60,542 nt of DNA from Solirubrobacterales bacterium (GCA_020438425.1 JAGQUQ010000005.1:1-60542), one strand, 5' to 3'; counted from the first letter of the stretch, positions 50,576 through 59,971 are shown. Program-made: numbers and translations. Notes: generated by a model from the letters alone, not told the origin.

Positions 50576-51619
50576 TCAAATTGGCCAGTAGACGCTCTGG
50601 GCTCTTCTGATCTGAGCCAGGCGCTCCGGCCAGCCGTTGTCGCCGACTTCGGGAGCGGGGGTGTCTCCGGTCAGGTCCGGGGTGAAACCGCCGAGGCCTG
50701 CGTAGACGGCGTGGTCGAGCAGGGGTAGCGTTTCCGGGTTGTAGCCGCCTTCATGGAGTGCGACCAGGCCGATCCCCTTCCCGGCTGCGAACTCGGCCGA
50801 TGCCCTGGCCAGGGCGCCGTATCCGGCGGCGGTCAGGTTCTGGCTGGCCAGCTGATCGGCGACGTGACCGTCCTGACCGGCGGAAACGATCAGCAGCCCC
50901 GGGTCGAACTGGTCGAGGATCGGACCGGCGATGGCTTGGAAGCCCTCGAGGTGCTCGCGGTCGCCGGAACCCGGTGGCATCGGCAGGTTCACGGTGAATC
51001 CCCTTCCTTCCCCGACCCCCACCTCGTCGATCCAGCCGCTACCCGGATAGAGCGGCCACTGGTGGAAGGAGACGAACAGCACCGAAGGGTCGTCGTAGAG
51101 GATGTCCTGGGTCCCGTTGCCGTGGTGGACGTCCCAGTCAAGCACCGCGACGCGATCGATCCCCAGTGACTCCCTCGCGTACCTCGCCGCAACCGCGGCG
51201 TTGCTGAAAAGACAGAAGCCCATGGCCCGGTCGGCCGTGGCGTGATGGCCGGGCGGCCGGACGATCGCGAACATCGAGTCGGCGCTCCGGTCCGGCCCGG
51301 AAACCGCATCGGCCGCGACCAGAGCGGCCCCGGCCGAACGCAGGGCAACCTCGTAGCTTTGCGGAGACGCGACGGTGTCGCCATCGAGCCAGGTCGGTCC
51401 GCTCTCGGCCGCCACCCGCACGTTTTCGACATGAGACTCGGTGTGGGCGCGGAGCAGATCCTCGACTTCCGCCGGACGGGAATCCAGGATCGGCAACCCG
51501 TGCTCCCGGCTGTCGTTCCCGAGCCTTTCCACCACCCCCGGAAAACGTTTGGCGTTTTCCGGATGACTGCCGGTCTCGTGACCGGCCTGCTCGCGGAGCA
51601 GGACCAGGCCGGTCTTCAT
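50576..51619 (-). CDS. Histone deacetylase-like (arginase/deacetylase fold) amidohydrolase
   Basis: 347 residues. HPENAKRFPGVVERL, VRPPGHHATADRAMGFCLFSNAAVAA (His pair), VLDWDVHHGNGTQDILYDDPSVLFVSFHQ (zinc ligands Asp and His), LIVSAGQDGHVAD (second Asp, with Gln in the usual Phe position) and LHEGGYNPETL are the HDAC signatures. Substrate could be acetyl-lysine, acetylpolyamine or acetoin-related compounds. ATGA overlap with the HD protein, so they are in one operon. Confidence 0.93.
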   Translation of the reverse strand: MKTGLVLLREQAGHETGSHPENAKRFPGVVERLGNDSREHGLPILDSRPAEVEDLLRAHTESHVENVRVAAESGPTWLDGDTVASPQSYEVALRSAGAALVAADAVSGPDRSADSMFAIVRPPGHHATADRAMGFCLFSNAAVAARYARESLGIDRVAVLDWDVHHGNGTQDILYDDPSVLFVSFHQWPLYPGSGWIDEVGVGEGRGFTVNLPMPPGSGDREHLEGFQAIAGPILDQFDPGLLIVSAGQDGHVADQLASQNLTAAGYGALARASAEFAAGKGIGLVALHEGGYNPETLPLLDHAVYAGLGGFTPDLTGDTPAPEVGDNGWPERLAQIRRAQSVYWPI

Positions 51620-52497
51620 CCGCCCAGCCTGAACCCTGAAAGAAGCCGCTTCTCGCTTTCGCCCCTGACTTCGGCAACGACTTCCACATGGTCGGCCAGC
51701 GGGGTGTCGCGAATCTTGGTCGCGAGGAGGTCATCGACCTGGAAGATGCCGGCCGAGTTGTTCAACTCGATCTCGAGCCGGACCGGACGGCTCTCGCCGG
51801 CCGAGATGTTGACCTGGTCGATCGCCGCGGCGGAGATCGAGTGGATCCCTTCCTGGCCGGCCTGAAGCGGCACCCTGGTTCTTCCCTCGGCCATGTCCAG
51901 GGCGTCCGCGACCCGGACGATCCCCGCTTCGACCGTGTAGGGCTGGCCCCGCCGACGGTGACCGATGATCGCGTGAAGCACCTCGGCCATGACGATCGAC
52001 TTCTCGGGTTCCTCATAAATGCCTTCGAGCAGCCGCGGCAAAGCCTCACGGGCCAGAAACAGGCTGTACTCCTCGTGATCCGCCCGGTGAATCGACATGC
52101 CGACATCGTGGAGCAGGGCGCCTCCGGCAACCACGACTTCGACGTCGCGCTCGCTCATCCCGTGATCGGTGACCATCGCCCCTTCCACCCCGCCCTTGTC
52201 GAGCAAACGGGTCAGGCGAAGCGCGATGTTGAGCACGATCTGCATGTGAACCCAGGAGTGATCCGACATGCCGAGCCGTTCGGCATGGGTCTGGGCCATG
52301 TACCACCAGGTCCTGACTTCGTCGTCACGGTTCACCGCTTCGAGGAACTTCTCCAGTTTGCGATTGCCCCGGGTCGGCGCTTTGATCCGGACCGAGCGAA
52401 TGCCCTCCCGGCTGTGCATGGCCGGAGCCTCCTGTTCGGCGGTGGGAGCTCCCACTTCCAGCTCGTCTTCCTCTGCCGGCTCGGTTTCCCGGGTCAA
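51616..52497 (-). CDS. HD domain metal-dependent phosphohydrolase
   Basis: About 293 residues from TTG 52497, chosen because GGAGAG lies 7 bp upstream and the start overlaps the preceding stop (TTGA); GTG 52542 is an alternative. SDHSWVHMQIVLNIALRL, GALLHDVGMSIHRADHEEYSLFLA (HD pair), LHAIIGHRRRGQPYTVEAGIVRVADALDMAEG supply the His/Asp metal ligands. The C-terminal third is a small beta-rich part. Resembles the HD half of Ppx-GppA proteins; the preceding gene encodes a Ppx-like half. Confidence 0.83.
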   Translation of the reverse strand: MTRETEPAEEDELEVGAPTAEQEAPAMHSREGIRSVRIKAPTRGNRKLEKFLEAVNRDDEVRTWWYMAQTHAERLGMSDHSWVHMQIVLNIALRLTRLLDKGGVEGAMVTDHGMSERDVEVVVAGGALLHDVGMSIHRADHEEYSLFLAREALPRLLEGIYEEPEKSIVMAEVLHAIIGHRRRGQPYTVEAGIVRVADALDMAEGRTRVPLQAGQEGIHSISAAAIDQVNISAGESRPVRLEIELNNSAGIFQVDDLLATKIRDTPLADHVEVVAEVRGESEKRLLSGFRLGG

Positions 52498-53363
52498 TTC
52501 ATCTCTCCGCCGGCGACGAGGGTTTCGCGTTCGGCCAGCCACCAGCGGCTGGCCGGAAGGTCGGCAACCGCTGGTTCGACCCGGACTCCGAGGCCCTCGG
52601 CCAGGGCGGCATGACCGACGATGATCCCCGGCAGGTGCCGGGCAAGGGCCCCCTCGGCACCGAACCAGGCGGAAACGTCATCGCTGGTCTGACCGAGAAT
52701 CGCGTCGAGCCCCTTGCGGGCTTCATCCGGACCGATCGTTGAGCCGCAGAGCCGTTCAACCACCGCTGCCAGCGGCGAAACGACCAGCACCCGACCGGCT
52801 TCCGGCGGGAACATCGAGGCGATTCCCCTCGAAGCACCGGCGATCGCCGCCTCGATCTGTCCCGGACGAGGCGGATCCTGAAAGCGGGCCTTGCGGGTCA
52901 TGGTCGAAGCACCGACCGGCCGAGACCCGATCCACCCGGGGACTTCACCCGGTGAACCGACCGCGTATCCGATTGCGGTTTCGCCGATCGATGCCACCGC
53001 CACCGGTGCCGGCAACGAACCGGAAGCGGGAACGGTCACGCCGAGGAAGTTTGCGGCCGACCAGTCTTTCCGCGTGGGAATCCGGACCGGACCGGCCCCG
53101 AGCGCGTCGGTGACCCGATCCAGCAGGCGGACCAGTCGGGAGCCACGCAGGGAGGGAACGGCAATTACTTCGACCGTCTCGGCACCCTGATCCCGGGCGA
53201 ACTCGACCTCGGACATGATCAGGGCCGTGATGCGATCCAGGCTTTCAACCCGGGCGGTCACCGCGTGGCTTCGCTCGACCATGCGACGGGCCGAGTCAAA
53301 CGAGACCTCCGAAAGCGAAAAACGCGTGGACCGGAGCGAGATTTCTATGGCCCCAAGGATCAA
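52494..53363 (-). CDS. Degenerate Ppx/GppA-like ASKHA protein
   Basis: 289 residues. The layout follows Ppx/GppA: ILGAIEISLRSTRFSLSE corresponds to the phosphate-1 loop AIDIGSNSTRL, VIAVPSLRGSRLVRLL to ATSAVRxAxN, and VAVASIGETAIGYAVGS to the phosphate-2 strand DxGGGSTE. However, catalytic Asp, Gly-Ser-Asn and the DxGGG motif are absent, so hydrolase activity is unlikely. The overlap with the HD-domain gene suggests the two form a split Ppx/HD pair or a sensor. The family assignment is tentative. Confidence 0.55.
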   Translation of the reverse strand: MILGAIEISLRSTRFSLSEVSFDSARRMVERSHAVTARVESLDRITALIMSEVEFARDQGAETVEVIAVPSLRGSRLVRLLDRVTDALGAGPVRIPTRKDWSAANFLGVTVPASGSLPAPVAVASIGETAIGYAVGSPGEVPGWIGSRPVGASTMTRKARFQDPPRPGQIEAAIAGASRGIASMFPPEAGRVLVVSPLAAVVERLCGSTIGPDEARKGLDAILGQTSDDVSAWFGAEGALARHLPGIIVGHAALAEGLGVRVEPAVADLPASRWWLAERETLVAGGEMN

Positions 53364-53384
53364 GACGGGGCCAATGGTAAAGCC

Positions 53385-53921
53385 TTACAGGCCGCAGACC
53401 GGCCACTGGCCGGGACCGGAACGCTCATAGAGCAGCGCGGCCCGGTAATCCTGCTCGGCTTCGGGCGCCTCGGAGGGAAGTCCCTTTCCACCGACCGACT
53501 CCCATGTATCGGGACTGAACTGGTACTTGCCGTGGTACAGCCCGTTCGACGAAACGATCTCCGGATCACCGCCTGACTCGCAGTCGGCGATCGCCTCGAG
53601 CGTCTCGCGGGAAACCGAACCCGGAAGGTCGCCGAACTTCTCCTTCTCCAGCTTTGCCTTCCGCTGCTCTTCCAGCTTCCGTTCCAGCGCGTCCTGCTGC
53701 TCCTCGGCGATCCGCTCGGCCGCGTCAGCCCGGGCGTCATCGATCATGGATCCGAGCTGAAAAGCAACCCCGATCGGGGTTTCGGAGGTCACGGCGGCGA
53801 GGGCAATATCCGGACCGGACCGGCCGGAGTCATCGCCGGAACGGTCGACGACCAGGTTCCCGGCGATAATCAGGACGCCGATCAGCGCCAGAATGATCAG
53901 TGAATTTCGCGTGGTAAGAAT
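53385..53921 (-). CDS. Membrane-anchored Rpf-like transglycosylase-fold protein
   Basis: 178 residues if started at ATT 53921, which has AAAAGGA 7 bp upstream. The N-terminal anchor (SLIILALIGVLIIAGNLVV) and a charged coiled-coil linker (ARADAAERIAEEQQDALERKLEEQRKAKLEKEK) lead to a C-terminal Rpf/transglycosylase domain ADCESGGDPEIVSSNGLYHGKYQFSPDTWESVGG...GQWPVC. Its Glu in CESGG is the catalytic acid, and the two Cys should form the Rpf disulfide. The first canonical start GTG 53792 would remove the anchor, which is needed for export. It probably cuts peptidoglycan at the cell surface. Confidence 0.75.
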   Translation of the reverse strand: MLTTRNSLIILALIGVLIIAGNLVVDRSGDDSGRSGPDIALAAVTSETPIGVAFQLGSMIDDARADAAERIAEEQQDALERKLEEQRKAKLEKEKFGDLPGSVSRETLEAIADCESGGDPEIVSSNGLYHGKYQFSPDTWESVGGKGLPSEAPEAEQDYRAALLYERSGPGQWPVCGL

Positions 53922-53933
53922 GAATTCGTCCTT

Positions 53934-54755
53934 TTGTTAGCAAACACTCATATCAGAGCGGACCGGCAGCCGCAGTCCGGCTGGCAATTGCTCCGCGAAG
54001 GTTTTCCCGACCGGCCGGAAATCGGACCGGCGCTTTCACGGGTTCTGCTCGAACAGGTGTCGCAGGGCACCCGGCCGGCGACGATCAGGCTGAGCCGGCC
54101 GGGGCGGGTGATCGCCTTCGGGCGCCGCGACGTGGTCGCCCCCGGCTACAGGAACGCGGTCAGGGCGGCGGCAGCCGGAGGATTCCCGGGGATGGAACGG
54201 ATTTCCGGAGGAAGGGCCGCGGCCTTCTCCGAAGGCGCGCTCAGCCTCACCCTGACCCTGCCCGATGCCAATCCCGCGAAGCGGACCAGCCAGAGGTTCG
54301 AACAGTGGACGGGCCTGCTGAGGGAGGCATTCACCGAACTCGGTGCCGATGCCCGGATCGGGCCGGTGCCGGCCGAGTACTGCCCGGGAGAGTTCAGCGT
54401 CAATGCCGGGGGCCGGATCAAGCTGGCCGGAGTGGGCCAGCGGATGATCCGGGGCGGTGCCCACATCGGCTTCGTGATCATGGTTTCCGGCTCCGGAATC
54501 GTCGCCGGGGTACTCGGGCCGGTTTACGAGGCTCTCGGACTCGATTTCGACCCGGCAAGCGTCGGCAGCCTCGAGGACGAACTCCCCGGGATCGGGCGCG
54601 GCGAGGTTGAACGGGCGATCCTGAACCGGATCGAAGCGGCACTCGGTTCAGCGGGCACCCCTCTGATCGAGGCCGAACTGGACCGCCCCACACTCGAAGA
54701 AGCCGAATCCCGGGCCGAAGATTTCCGCTCAGACCCCGCGACCGGACTAATCTGA
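53934..54755 (+). CDS. Lipoate-protein ligase A / octanoyltransferase-like protein
   Basis: 273 residues from TTG 53934. WQLLREGFPDRPEI, TIRLSRPGRVIAFGRRDVV, MERISGGRAAAFSEGALSLTLTLP and EYCPGEFSVNAGGRIKLAGVGQRMIRGGAHIGFVIMVSG follow the LplA/LipM pattern, including the Lys in GRIKLAG and an RxSGG loop in place of RRxSGGGAVxH. The usual LDExLL helix is poorly kept. It may transfer lipoyl or octanoyl groups. No other TTG/ATG start fits better. Start is only 12 bp from the divergent ATT start of the Rpf-like gene. Confidence 0.75.
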   Translation: MLANTHIRADRQPQSGWQLLREGFPDRPEIGPALSRVLLEQVSQGTRPATIRLSRPGRVIAFGRRDVVAPGYRNAVRAAAAGGFPGMERISGGRAAAFSEGALSLTLTLPDANPAKRTSQRFEQWTGLLREAFTELGADARIGPVPAEYCPGEFSVNAGGRIKLAGVGQRMIRGGAHIGFVIMVSGSGIVAGVLGPVYEALGLDFDPASVGSLEDELPGIGRGEVERAILNRIEAALGSAGTPLIEAELDRPTLEEAESRAEDFRSDPATGLI

Positions 54756-54759
54756 GGCC

Positions 54760-55839
54760 ATGGAACCCGACTCGAACGGTCAGCCGCCCGGGAAAGCAAC
54801 CGATTCCGAATCCGCTTCCGGGTCGTCGAGCTCGCTGGCCGGAAGGATCCTCGGGGCCGGCACCGGCGGCGCCAGGAAGATGGTCGGGGCGACCGGGATC
54901 GACCAGGCGATGGAGACCGCGATCGAGGAAGCGATCGTCCGGGCCGTCGAGAGCGAGGCGGTCGAGAACTCGATCACCCGGATCATCAACGGACCCCTGA
55001 TCGAGAACGCGGTCCGGGATGCGATGAAGAGCGAAGCGGTCGAACAGTCGCTGATGGAGATCGCGGACTCGGAGTTGATCGACCGGCTGTGGGCCAGGAT
55101 CCTCGACAGCAACGAGACGCAGCGGCTGATCGAGCGGATCGCCGAAGCGCCGGAAGTCCGGGCCGCAATCGCCTCCCAGGGCCTGGGACTGGTCGATGAC
55201 CTGGGTCGCGGGATTGCCCGGGTGACCAGGGCCCTGGATTTCGGCCTCGAACGGCTCGCCCGGAAGATTCTCTTCCGCCGCAAGCGTGATGTTCCGACCG
55301 ACCGGGTCGGGGTCGCGACCCGCATGCTGGCACTGGCATTGGACGCGGTCATCGTCAACGTGGTGATGATCACCTCGACCGCCGTGCTCGGGCTGATCGC
55401 TTCGGTGGTCGGGGTCGACCTGGGCAATCTGAGCGGGGCGGCATATGCGGTCGGAGGAGTGGCCTGGCTGGGACTCGGGTCGCTCTACCTGCTCGTCTTC
55501 TGGGCCCTCTCGGGACAGACGCCAGGCATGCGCTTTCTTGACATCCGGATTGAGCACGAGGGCAAGCGGGCGATCGGACCAAAGCGGGCCTTCAGGAGAC
55601 TGGTCGGCTTCTGGCTTGCCGCCTTGCCACTCTGCCTCGGTTTCCTGGGAGTCCTGACCCGGCTGGACCGCCGCGGCTTCCACGACCGCCTGGGTCGGAC
55701 CCAGGTCTTCTACATAAACCCGGCCGGACCGAATCAACCGCATCTGGAAGCGGTTATTGAACCGGGAATGGACTTTGTCGATGACCTGATGGCTGATCAA
55801 CCACCGATTCCAGCCGGAAAGCCGGTAGATTCTCCCTAG
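54760..55839 (+). CDS. RDD family membrane protein with helical repeat region
   Basis: 359 residues. Residues about 40-140 contain tandem helical repeats with phrases such as ESEAVENSITRII, KSEAVEQSLMEIA and SELIDRLWARIL. The RDD domain spans about 185-320: TRMLALALDAVIVNVVM, SGQTPGMRFLDIRIE and RRGFHDRLGRTQVFYIN, with three helices. RDD proteins are poorly understood; some transport ions or stabilise membrane proteins. Starts 4 bp after the lipoate-ligase-like stop. Confidence 0.82.
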   Translation: MEPDSNGQPPGKATDSESASGSSSSLAGRILGAGTGGARKMVGATGIDQAMETAIEEAIVRAVESEAVENSITRIINGPLIENAVRDAMKSEAVEQSLMEIADSELIDRLWARILDSNETQRLIERIAEAPEVRAAIASQGLGLVDDLGRGIARVTRALDFGLERLARKILFRRKRDVPTDRVGVATRMLALALDAVIVNVVMITSTAVLGLIASVVGVDLGNLSGAAYAVGGVAWLGLGSLYLLVFWALSGQTPGMRFLDIRIEHEGKRAIGPKRAFRRLVGFWLAALPLCLGFLGVLTRLDRRGFHDRLGRTQVFYINPAGPNQPHLEAVIEPGMDFVDDLMADQPPIPAGKPVDSP

Positions 55840-55895
55840 GGCCTACCTCGGGAGGTGAGGAGGCAAGGGAAAATGAGTGTCATGGGAGGAATGTC

Positions 55896-58800
55896 TTGTT
55901 CTTGAATCGCGTCTTTGCCGTGCTCGCCTGCGTCTCGGCAATTCTCGTAGCCGGAACCGCAACCGCTGCCGCCGATCCGGCGCCGGAACTGCCGGCCGGC
56001 CCGATCCTCCAGAAGGCCGAATGGCCGAATGACCCCAACTTCGCCCGCTGCGAGCTGCAGGACCCGGTCACCGGCTGTCAGGACAGCGAGCAGTGGAACC
56101 TCTACGGACCGATGGACGGGCTCTGCCTGGCCCCCGGAGGCGCTGTTTTCGACCAGCCCCGCCCCGACGGCGGACTGCCCTGCTGGGCCCGCGACGCGAC
56201 CGACCCCGAGTCTTCATCCGGTATCAACATGACCGGAGCCTGGGCCCAGGGCAACGTCGGCCGTGATGACATCCTGATCGCCTACATCGAGGGCGGCGTC
56301 AACTACAGCGCCAACGGAATCAAGGATGGGCTCAACTCGATCTATCTGAACGAGGCCGAGCTTCCCTATCCGCAGGGCTGGGATGGCCAGGACCTCGGTC
56401 GTTACGACTTCGACGGCAACGGTCAGTTCGACATCCGCGACTACGCGAAGGATCCGCGGGTCAACCCGGCATGTCCCGAGGCCACCCCCCAGTTCACGGT
56501 TTACGAAGAGGGAACCACCCGGGGCTGCGCCACCAGCGGCACCCATCAGTACATCCACCAGGTCAACATCGGCGGCCCGCTGACCAGGTACCTCTCGCCC
56601 GAAGACCTGATCGACGTCTTCGGCAACTGCCAGATCGTCGATAACCGGCTCGGCTCCTGCCCGAGCGACGGCAAGTTCGACAACGACGGCAACGGCTATC
56701 CGAATGACATCTCCGGCTGGAACGCCTACCACCACACCAACGATCCGCAGACCGAGGACCGGGCCTACGGCCACGCCTCGGGCCTGATCGGAGAAATGGG
56801 CGGCGAGGCGAACAACAACTTCGCCGGGGTCGGCAACTGCCGCGACTGCCGAGTGGTTCCGGTCAAGTCCGGGGCCGAGTCGGTCGGCAAGGCCGACGGT
56901 CTGGCGCCGGCGATCACCTACGCGGCCGACCTTGGAGTTGACGCGATGTCCACGGTCGTCGTTTCCTACGCCTACTCCAGCGCCCTTCGGGAAGCGGTCA
57001 AGTACGCCGTGGAGCAGAAGGGAATCCTGATGTCGATGGACTCGAATGACTTCGACTCCATGGATCACACCGACGGCCACCTCTTTGACGACGTCTACCC
57101 CGGCAACGGCCTGGTGCAGGACATCGAAGGCAAGGATGCCCAGACCTTCCGCGGCCGGTCGAACGTGACCAGCTACGGCACCCACTCGATCTTCTCGGGC
57201 GGCGAGACGACTACCTCCGGTGCCACCCCCTTCCAGGCGGCGTTCCTCGGAATGGTCCAGTCCGCCGCGTTGAACGCGGTCGATGACCCGACCAATCCCT
57301 ACACGCGGCGCCTGACGCCGAACGAGGTCAAGCAGGTCCTGATCAACACCTCGAGCGAGATCCTGACCCAGCGCGACCACCCCGACGTCCCGAACCAGTG
57401 GCCGGGCAACCCGGGCTCGAAGACCGATTCCACCCACACCGCCTGGTCGACCCAGTACGGCTACGGCCGGGTGAACATCGGCAAGGCGACCAAGCTGATC
57501 ATGGACGGAAGGATCCCTCCGACCGCCGACATCGACTCACCCGCCTGGTACAAGTACGTCGACCCGACCCGCCAGAAGACGCTTCAGATCAAGGGCAAGG
57601 TCGCTCCCTCGGCCTGGGGTTCCGAAGGTCTCGAGTGGACTCTCGAGTGGGCCCAGGGCGCCGACCCCGCCGACACCGATTTCAAGACGATCTCGACCGG
57701 CAAGGCAGCCAAGTCCGGCGTACTCGGCACGCTTGACCTCAAGGACCTCTCCGCGGCGGCGGCCAAGGCCGACCCGGCCGAAAATGTGATGCCCCCGACC
57801 GGTCCCGAGCAGTACACGGTGACCATCCGCCTGAGGGCGCGGGACGGCAACGGACTCAAGGGTGAGGACCGGCGCTCGATCGGCTCACGGGCCGACAAGG
57901 ACATGGTCGAGGGCTACCCGAAGTCGATCGGCACCGAGATGAGCGCCGCCCCGACCTTCGTCGACCTCGGCGGCAAGCGCCAGCTCGACCTGGTCTTCGG
58001 AAACATGGACGGCACGGTAAGCGCGATTCAGCCGGACGGCTCCCAGGCCCCGGGCTTCCCGGTCTACACCCGCCAGCTGCGCCAGATCGACAGCAACAAC
58101 CCGCAGGGCTACGACACCGAGGCCTACCGCAAGGTCGAGGCGCTGCGTGAGGCCCGTGACCCGATCAGCGGTATCGCGGTCGGCGATCTCGACGGCAACG
58201 GAACCCAGTCGATCATCGCGACCACGACCAGCGGCTGGATCTACGTCTGGAGCGCCGGCGGCAAGCTGCGGGACGGCTTCCCGGTCCACGGTGACGACCA
58301 GTACAACACCCTGCCCGTCCCGACCCCGGATTCGGGCTGCCGGCGTTGCCGGCTCCCGGTGCGAGGCAACTGGTCGGCCCCGGCCCTCGGCAATCTCGAG
58401 GGTGACGGCAAGCTGAGCATCCTGATGTCGAGCTACGACGGCCACGTCTATGCCTTCCGGGCCGACGGATCGACCGTCCCCGGCTGGCCGGTCGAGGTGA
58501 AGCTGCCCCAGGCTATCCGCGACACGATCCCGGACAGCAACTACATCCGCGATCCGAAGCTGATGATGACCCCGGCCGTCGGTGATGTTCTCGGCAACGG
58601 CACCGACCAGGTGTTCCTGCCCAGCTTCGAATGTGATTCCGGTGCCAACCGCACCTTCGCCTACGGCATCCAGTCCGACGGCAACAACAATCCGGGTGGC
58701 GCCTACCTGCCCGGCTGGCCGGTCCGGATGGGCTCGATTGCGGGCTGTTACTCGCAGTCGATCGACTTCGTCCAGGAAGGCGGCAACTCCGCCTCGATCG

Positions 58801-59966
58801 CCGACGTCGACGGCTCCGGAACCCTGCGGGTCGCGATCACCCCGGTGGCCGGCGCCCCGCTCATCCTCAACGGTGACGGCAGCATCTTCAAGGGCATGAC
58901 CCCGGGATGCACATCGGACCCCTGCAACGGCTACCCGCCGTACTACAACTCGGATGCGATCACGGTCGGCGTGACCGGCCAGTCGGCCTTCGGTGACCTG
59001 AACGGTGACGGCAAGCCCGAGTTCATGCAGCCGACCGCCGGCGGCGCGACCCTGACCGGGTCTCTCAACCTGGCCGGTCAGGCCGCCCTCCCCCATGTCT
59101 TCGACCAGGCCTGGGATCCGGTTTCCGGTGCCGTGCTCGAGAACTTCCCGACCAACCAGGACGGATTCCCGTTCTACGTGTCACCGGTGGTGGGCAACCT
59201 GACCGAAGACGGCAACCGTTCGATGGTCGCCTCGAACGATTCGTACTGGATCCACGCCCGTGGTCCGGACGGCGAGGAAGCGCCCGGATTCCCGAAGTGG
59301 ACCGGTCAGTGGACCTCCTTCGGCGGCGCCCTCGGTGACGCCAAGCTGGACGGCCAGCAGTACCTCGCCTACGGCACCCGGGAAGGCCAGCTCTTCCTCT
59401 GGAAGGTCGGCGGCAAGCCGTCGATGAACGACCAGTGGTGGCACTACCGCCACGACGAGCACAACTCGGGCCGCTACGGAAACGACACCCGGCCCCCGGC
59501 TGGCGTGAAGTTCGTCGTCAACCGTTCGAAGAAGTCGGCCCAGATCACCTGGCGTGCTTCCGGAGACGACGGGGTCAGCGGCGACAAGGTCACTGCCCTT
59601 CAGGTCTACAAGTCGAACCAGAAGATCAGCCTGTCGAAGCTCGGCACGAGGCTCAAGTCACCGGCGATCGCCAAGCCGAACGGACAGCAGAAGCTCCGGA
59701 TCAACCTCGGCGCGAAGAAGAGCATCTACATTGCGGTCCGGCAGCGCGACGCGGACGGCAACTGGTCCTCGCTCAGCCGTTTCAAGGTCAAGCCCTTCAA
59801 GAGCTACAACCTGAAGAAGCAGAAGAAGATCTGCCGCAAGAAGTTCAATCCCCGAGGCAAGCGCGGCGCGGCGAAGCGAAAGGCCACGAAGAACCGCAAG
59901 AGCTGCATCAAGAAGGCCACGAAGAAGTCGAAGCAGGTCAAGAAGCAGAACGTTCAGCGGAGCTGA
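55896..59966 (+). CDS. Giant secreted subtilase-like protein with FG-GAP/VCBS repeats
   Basis: 1356 residues from TTG 55896, 5 bp after GGGAGGA. Signal peptide (FAVLACVSAILVAGTATAAAD, cleaved near 26). An S8 subtilase-like domain (about 105-520) has ILIAYIEGGVN, DFDGNGQFDIRD and FDNDGNGYPNDISGWN calcium-type loops, YGHASGLIGE (His293), MSMDSNDFD (Asn384) and TTSGATPFQAAF (Ser441). The catalytic Asp is Glu132. From about 660 to 1160 come FG-GAP-like repeats such as AVGDLDGNGTQSIIAT, ALGNLEGDGKLSIL and AFGDLNGDGKPEFM, a beta-propeller-type platform. The last 55 residues are Lys/Arg-rich, perhaps binding the wall. Activity is uncertain. Confidence 0.85.
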   Translation: MFLNRVFAVLACVSAILVAGTATAAADPAPELPAGPILQKAEWPNDPNFARCELQDPVTGCQDSEQWNLYGPMDGLCLAPGGAVFDQPRPDGGLPCWARDATDPESSSGINMTGAWAQGNVGRDDILIAYIEGGVNYSANGIKDGLNSIYLNEAELPYPQGWDGQDLGRYDFDGNGQFDIRDYAKDPRVNPACPEATPQFTVYEEGTTRGCATSGTHQYIHQVNIGGPLTRYLSPEDLIDVFGNCQIVDNRLGSCPSDGKFDNDGNGYPNDISGWNAYHHTNDPQTEDRAYGHASGLIGEMGGEANNNFAGVGNCRDCRVVPVKSGAESVGKADGLAPAITYAADLGVDAMSTVVVSYAYSSALREAVKYAVEQKGILMSMDSNDFDSMDHTDGHLFDDVYPGNGLVQDIEGKDAQTFRGRSNVTSYGTHSIFSGGETTTSGATPFQAAFLGMVQSAALNAVDDPTNPYTRRLTPNEVKQVLINTSSEILTQRDHPDVPNQWPGNPGSKTDSTHTAWSTQYGYGRVNIGKATKLIMDGRIPPTADIDSPAWYKYVDPTRQKTLQIKGKVAPSAWGSEGLEWTLEWAQGADPADTDFKTISTGKAAKSGVLGTLDLKDLSAAAAKADPAENVMPPTGPEQYTVTIRLRARDGNGLKGEDRRSIGSRADKDMVEGYPKSIGTEMSAAPTFVDLGGKRQLDLVFGNMDGTVSAIQPDGSQAPGFPVYTRQLRQIDSNNPQGYDTEAYRKVEALREARDPISGIAVGDLDGNGTQSIIATTTSGWIYVWSAGGKLRDGFPVHGDDQYNTLPVPTPDSGCRRCRLPVRGNWSAPALGNLEGDGKLSILMSSYDGHVYAFRADGSTVPGWPVEVKLPQAIRDTIPDSNYIRDPKLMMTPAVGDVLGNGTDQVFLPSFECDSGANRTFAYGIQSDGNNNPGGAYLPGWPVRMGSIAGCYSQSIDFVQEGGNSASIADVDGSGTLRVAITPVAGAPLILNGDGSIFKGMTPGCTSDPCNGYPPYYNSDAITVGVTGQSAFGDLNGDGKPEFMQPTAGGATLTGSLNLAGQAALPHVFDQAWDPVSGAVLENFPTNQDGFPFYVSPVVGNLTEDGNRSMVASNDSYWIHARGPDGEEAPGFPKWTGQWTSFGGALGDAKLDGQQYLAYGTREGQLFLWKVGGKPSMNDQWWHYRHDEHNSGRYGNDTRPPAGVKFVVNRSKKSAQITWRASGDDGVSGDKVTALQVYKSNQKISLSKLGTRLKSPAIAKPNGQQKLRINLGAKKSIYIAVRQRDADGNWSSLSRFKVKPFKSYNLKKQKKICRKKFNPRGKRGAAKRKATKNRKSCIKKATKKSKQVKKQNVQRS

Positions 59967-59971
59967 ACGCT

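Noticed and set aside
54478..55800. 440-codon open frame on the minus strand
   Set aside because: Opposite the RDD gene, which has clear domain motifs and good spacing from the gene before it.
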